DNA from: Izhakiella capsodis | Lineage (GTDB): Bacteria > Pseudomonadota > Gammaproteobacteria > Enterobacterales > Enterobacteriaceae | Assembly (NCBI RefSeq): GCF_900115045.1 | Contig: NZ_FOVC01000007.1 | Coordinates: 62,001-126,000, forward strand | Direction: 5' to 3' | Length of the DNA stretch: 64,000 nucleotides | Shown: positions 60,471 through 64,000 of the stretch, in pieces | Numbering within the stretch: position 1 is the stretch's first letter | How the letters are laid out: each line of letters opens with the position of its first letter | Notes under the pieces: model-generated | Database searches by the model: none | The model's input: only the letters and a program-made list of their open reading frames with translations | What the model was told of the DNA's origin: nothing | Translations under genes and position numbers: made by a program

Positions 60471-61837
60471 GGCGACTGCGCTTCTCGCCACGCAGTTCGT
60501 TTGCCCGTACGCTGCTGTTAATCGTTACCTTGCTGTTTGTCAGCCTGGTAACGACTTATCTGGTCGTGCTTAACTTTGCCATCCTTCCAAGCCTGCAACA
60601 GTTTAATAAGGTGCTGGCTTACGAAGTTCGTATGTTAATGACCGATCGGTTGCAGCTTGAAGATGGGACGCAGCTGGTCGTTCCTCCGGCTTTTCGTCGT
60701 GAGATATACCGCGAGCTGGGCATTTCCCTGTACACCAATGCGGCAGCTGAGGAGAGCGGTTTACGCTGGGCGCAGCATTACGATTTTCTTAGCCAGCAAA
60801 TGGCGCGTCAGCTGGGTGGTCCAACAGATGTACGGGTTGAGGTCAATAAGAACTCGCCGGTGGTCTGGCTGAAAACCTGGCTACAGCCTGATATCTGGGT
60901 GCGCGTTCCGTTAACAGAAATTCACCAGGGTGATTTTTCACCGCTATTTCGCTATACCCTGGCGATTATGCTGTTGGCGATTGGCGGTGCCTGGCTTTTT
61001 GTTCGTATTCAGAACCGGCCGCTGGTGGATCTGGAACATGCTGCTTTGCAGGTTGGGAAAGGTATTATTCCGCCGCCATTGCGGGAATACGGTGCATCAG
61101 AGGTTCGATCGGTCACACGCGCTTTTAATCAGATGGCCGCGGGCGTTAAGCAGTTAGCTGACGACCGTACATTACTGATGGCTGGCGTTAGCCATGATCT
61201 GCGTACGCCATTGACGCGTATTCGTCTGGCGACTGAAATGATGAGCGAAGATGATGGCTATCTGGCTGAATCTATTAACAAAGATATCGAGGAATGTAAT
61301 GCCATTATCGAGCAGTTCATCGAGTATTTGCGTACTGGTCAGGAAATACAAACGGAAAGATCGGACCTGAACAGCGTTCTGGGTGAAGTGGTGGCGGCTG
61401 AAAGCGGCTATGAACGTGAGATTGATAACGGTATTCAGGAGGGTGAGCTGGTGCTGGATATTAATCCGTTGTCGATCAAACGCGCGGTGGCAAATCTGGT
61501 CGTCAATGCCGCTCGCTACGGTAACGGCTGGATAAAAGTCAGTTCTGGCTCGGAGTTGCAGCGAGCCTGGTTCCAGGTTGAAGATGATGGCCCAGGGATA
61601 GAACCCGATCAGCTTACACACTTGTTCCAGCCTTTTGTGCGCGGCGATAGCGCGCGTAGCACCAGTGGAACCGGTTTGGGGCTGGCGATCGTGCAGCGTA
61701 TTATTGATGCCCATCATGGGGAGCTGGAGGTAGGTACCAGCGATCACGGTGGTTTACGTATTCGCGCCTGGCTACCTCTGCCAGACGTGCGCGCTTCTGG
61801 AACGATGGCACTGCTGGCAGATAAAACCGTCAAATAA
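60467..61837 (+). CDS. envZ: Osmosensor histidine kinase EnvZ
   Basis: A 456-residue inner-membrane kinase that phosphorylates and dephosphorylates OmpR. Two membrane spans (residues 15-38 and 162-180) flank the periplasmic domain, then HAMP and the dimerisation domain with the phospho-His 243 (AGVSHDLRTPLTRI). The ATPase domain has the N box VVNAARYG, DDGPGIE and GTGLGLAI. The position of the His equals that in E. coli. Overlaps ompR by ATGA. Confidence 0.98.
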   Translation: MRRLRFSPRSSFARTLLLIVTLLFVSLVTTYLVVLNFAILPSLQQFNKVLAYEVRMLMTDRLQLEDGTQLVVPPAFRREIYRELGISLYTNAAAEESGLRWAQHYDFLSQQMARQLGGPTDVRVEVNKNSPVVWLKTWLQPDIWVRVPLTEIHQGDFSPLFRYTLAIMLLAIGGAWLFVRIQNRPLVDLEHAALQVGKGIIPPPLREYGASEVRSVTRAFNQMAAGVKQLADDRTLLMAGVSHDLRTPLTRIRLATEMMSEDDGYLAESINKDIEECNAIIEQFIEYLRTGQEIQTERSDLNSVLGEVVAAESGYEREIDNGIQEGELVLDINPLSIKRAVANLVVNAARYGNGWIKVSSGSELQRAWFQVEDDGPGIEPDQLTHLFQPFVRGDSARSTSGTGLGLAIVQRIIDAHHGELEVGTSDHGGLRIRAWLPLPDVRASGTMALLADKTVK

Positions 61838-61839
61838 GC

Positions 61840-61863
61840 AAGGGAGCGAGAGTTCCCTTTTTT
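61840..61863 (+). terminator. ompR-envZ terminator
   Basis: A short stem AAGGGA / TCCCTT followed by TTTTTT right after the envZ stop. A second inverted repeat (AGACTACC / GGTAGTCT, 61873-61897) follows and may act for the convergent pckA transcript. Confidence 0.75.
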
Positions 61864-61918
61864 ATCAATCTCAGACTACCGCCAATTGAGGTAGTCTGTT
61901 TTAGCGAAAAATCTTTAT

Positions 61919-63538
61919 TTACAGCTGCGGGCCGGCGGCGATCAGCGTCGCCCCTGCTGCGGTATCGGTGTATTTCTCAAAGTTAGCTATAAAACGCTGA
62001 GCAAGCTGCCGTGCGTGCTGATCCCACATTTCTGACGATGGCCAGCTGGTCCGGGGATCAAGTCGGGCGCTGTCAACCCCGGTTAGCCCTAGCGGGATCG
62101 CCAGGTTGAAAACCGGCAGCGTTTGCATCGCCACATCCTGCAATTCATCGTTGAGAATGGCATTAATAATTGTTCGGGTTTCTTTTATTGAAATGCGTTT
62201 GCCTGAGCCATTCCAACCGGTATTGACCAACCATGCCTCAGCCCCTGCCGCTTGCATACGTTTGACCAGAACCTCAGAATATTGGGTTGGATGTAAAGTT
62301 AAAAAAGCCGCGCCAAAACAGGCGGAAAATGTTGGCGTTGGCTCGGTGATACCGCGCTCGGTTCCCGCCAGTTTAGCGGTAAATCCGGAGAGAAAGTGGT
62401 ATTGCGTCTGGTCAGGCGTTAAACGTGCTACTGGGGGCAGTATGCCGAAAGCATCTGCGGTAAGGAAAATGACTTTGCGCGCGTGGCCTGCTTTTGACAC
62501 CGGCTTAACGATATTTTCAATATGATGAAGCGGGTAGGAAACACGGGTGTTTTCTGTTTTACTGCCGTCGGCATAATCGACACCGCCATCAGCATGTACG
62601 ACAACATTTTCCAGTAAGGCATCGCGGCGAATAGCCTGATATATCTCCGGCTCGGCGCTGGCCGAAAGATTAATCGTTTTTGCGTAGCAGCCGCCTTCAA
62701 AGTTGAAAACGCCATCATCATCCCAGCCATGTTCGTCATCGCCGATAAGCTGGCGTGCAGGGTCGGTAGACAGCGTGGTTTTTCCGGTACCGGAAAGGCC
62801 GAAGAATATCGCCACATCTCCTTTTTTTCCGACGTTGGCTGAGCAGTGCATAGAGGCTACACCGCGTAGCGGTAGCAGGTAGTTCATTATGGTGAACAAC
62901 CCTTTTTTCATTTCTCCGCCGTACCATGTCCCGCCAATCAGCTGGACTTTTTCCGTCAGGTTAAAGGCGACAAAGTTTTCCGAATGGAGACCTTCCTGCT
63001 GCCAGTCAGGGTTGGTGCATTTGGCACCATTCATAACGATGAAGTCAGGTGTGAATTCAGCCAGTGCGCTATCGTCAGGACGGATAAACATATTTTTAAC
63101 GAAGTGGGCTTGCCAGGCGACTTCTGTAATAAACCTTACACTAAGACGAGTATCAGGATTGGCTCCACACCAGGCATCTATAACGAACAGGCGTTTGCCG
63201 GATAGCTGATGAGTCACGCATGATTTCAGCCGTTCCCAGGTTTGTTGGGAAATCGGCTGATTATCGTTTTTACCGTTGCCCTGATCGTTCCACCACAAGG
63301 TGTCACACGTTGTATCGTCACGCACAATGTACTTATCTTTCGGCGATCTTCCGGTAAAAATGCCAGTATTAACGGCAACTGCACCAGATTGAGTGACAAT
63401 CCCTCGTTCAAAACCCTGAAGATCTGAACGCGTTTCTTCTGCGAATAATGTGTCGTAATCAGGATTGTGGACGATGTCGGTTACCTCAGTAATGCCATAC
63501 TGAACAAGATCCTGAGGGATCAGGCCGTAACTGCGCAT
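61919..63538 (-). CDS. pckA: ATP-dependent phosphoenolpyruvate carboxykinase PckA
   Basis: A 539-residue gluconeogenic enzyme converting oxaloacetate to PEP. Kinase-1a P-loop GLSGTGKTTLS, metal/ATP residues in IGDDEHGWDDDGVFNFEGGCYAKT and the substrate region RSPKDKYIV are clear. The length equals that in E. coli. Convergent with envZ as in E. coli. Confidence 0.97.
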   Translation of the reverse strand: MRSYGLIPQDLVQYGITEVTDIVHNPDYDTLFAEETRSDLQGFERGIVTQSGAVAVNTGIFTGRSPKDKYIVRDDTTCDTLWWNDQGNGKNDNQPISQQTWERLKSCVTHQLSGKRLFVIDAWCGANPDTRLSVRFITEVAWQAHFVKNMFIRPDDSALAEFTPDFIVMNGAKCTNPDWQQEGLHSENFVAFNLTEKVQLIGGTWYGGEMKKGLFTIMNYLLPLRGVASMHCSANVGKKGDVAIFFGLSGTGKTTLSTDPARQLIGDDEHGWDDDGVFNFEGGCYAKTINLSASAEPEIYQAIRRDALLENVVVHADGGVDYADGSKTENTRVSYPLHHIENIVKPVSKAGHARKVIFLTADAFGILPPVARLTPDQTQYHFLSGFTAKLAGTERGITEPTPTFSACFGAAFLTLHPTQYSEVLVKRMQAAGAEAWLVNTGWNGSGKRISIKETRTIINAILNDELQDVAMQTLPVFNLAIPLGLTGVDSARLDPRTSWPSSEMWDQHARQLAQRFIANFEKYTDTAAGATLIAAGPQL

Positions 63539-63788
63539 ATGACTGCTCCTTTTTGATGACGAGATAATTCAGTCAGAACTCACAAATGAATGAGTACTGT
63601 GTTCGCGCGAAGTTTACACCTGGCAGCCTGTAGCCAAAGTATACGGAGGTAGAAAATGAGAGGTCATGCAGAAGTTATTGCTGAAATAAGCTGAAGATAA
63701 AATATTCCTATAATTAGCATGTTAAAAAAGAAAGCTTAATAATGAATGCTAATGAAATTTTACGTTCAGCCTGCTTCAGCCAGAACGT

Positions 63789-63811
63789 AAAAAGGGGGCA
63801 TCGCGCCCCCT
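63789..63811 (-). terminator. hslO terminator
   Basis: On the minus strand, stem GGGGGC / GCCCCC with a five-base loop is followed by CTTTTT, 26 bp after the hslO stop. Confidence 0.85.
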
Positions 63812-63836
63812 GATTGAATGCGGCAACAGCAAACCG

Positions 63837-64000
63837 TTAATGTATGCACTCACTGCTGTTACCTGCATTATCATTACGCAGGGCCGCGATATCTACCACA
63901 TCGTAAATATAGTGGCTGCCGCAATAATCGCAGTGCATGTCGATGTGGCCATCTTCCTGCAAAAGCTGGTCAATTTCGTCCGCCGGCAGCGTGTTTAACA
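63837..64000 (-). CDS. hslO: Redox-regulated chaperone Hsp33 (HslO), C-terminal part
   Basis: Only the last 54 codons or so are in the window; the gene continues past base 64000. The visible part includes ADEIDQLLQEDGHIDMHCDYCG, with the CDYC pair of the C-terminal zinc/redox switch, and ends in NSSECIH. Hsp33 is a holdase activated by oxidation and heat. Position next to pckA matches E. coli. Confidence 0.93.
   Translation of the reverse strand, partial: LNTLPADEIDQLLQEDGHIDMHCDYCGSHYIYDVVDIAALRNDNAGNSSECIH

Noticed and set aside
1..64000. CRISPR arrays, tRNA or rRNA genes, prophage or intact insertion sequences
   Set aside because: No regularly spaced repeats, cloverleaf-like stretches or transposase genes with terminal repeats were recognised by eye.

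Overview
The window is a chromosomal segment from a gamma-proteobacterium of the order Enterobacterales. The gene order dcrB-yhhQ-tusA-zntA-yhhN-(yhhM)-yhhL-rsmD-ftsY-ftsE-ftsX-rpoH, panM, ugpQ-yhhA-ggt, ryhB-yhhW-gntR-gntK, yhgN-asd-glgBXCAP-glpD-glpEGR, malQ, nfuA-gntX-bioH, tex, greB-ompR-envZ-pckA-hslO is that of the 75-77 min region of Escherichia coli, but several E. coli blocks are missing (liv, ugpBAEC, yhhX/yhhY, gntU, malP/malT). The moderate GC content, an added gcd, inositol genes and a histidine decarboxylase cluster fit an Erwiniaceae-like organism (Erwinia/Pantoea relatives). That family placement is inference, not proof.

Layout. 1-3437: 3' part of a myo-inositol catabolic operon (iolD', iolG, iolE) closed by a strong hairpin. 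3460-16594: conserved housekeeping block (lipoprotein DcrB, queuosine-precursor transporter YhhQ, TusA, zinc exporter ZntA with a clear ZntR operator, RsmD, FtsY-FtsE-FtsX, heat-shock sigma factor RpoH, PanM, UgpQ). It contains two decayed genes: an acetyltransferase broken by one in-frame TGA and a frameshifted yhhM. 16793-21491: ggt, the small RNA gene ryhB with a Fur box, yhhW, gntR and gntK with a GntR operator. 21492-28510: a looser accessory zone with an orphan protein, an H-NS paralogue, glucose dehydrogenase (gcd) and more than 2.5 kb of gene-poor, partly decayed DNA. 28511-44532: msrA, yhgN, asd, the complete glycogen operon glgBXCAP, and glpD opposite glpEGR with GlpR operators. 45089-52258: malQ, nfuA, gntX, bioH, a BhsA-like small periplasmic protein and tex.

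52392-58338 is the most unusual part. It is a four-gene minus-strand unit, read in the order amino-acid/amine antiporter, PLP-dependent histidine decarboxylase (hdc), an extra full-length histidyl-tRNA synthetase, and a 614-residue fusion. The fusion joins a REP-associated tyrosine transposase (RAYT/Y1 HUH) domain to a HisRS-like domain. In the fusion the HUH histidine pair and the catalytic tyrosine are lost, and the HisRS motifs 2, HisA and 3 are degenerate, so it looks like a domesticated binding or sensing protein rather than an enzyme. Histidine import/histamine export, decarboxylation and His-tRNA charging would be coupled by this cluster; the fusion is a candidate regulator of it. The spacer between hdc and the extra hisS holds a perfect 12-bp hairpin that could be a target. 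The window ends with greB, ompR-envZ, pckA and the 3' end of hslO.

I saw no rRNA, tRNA, CRISPR array, intact insertion sequence or prophage.
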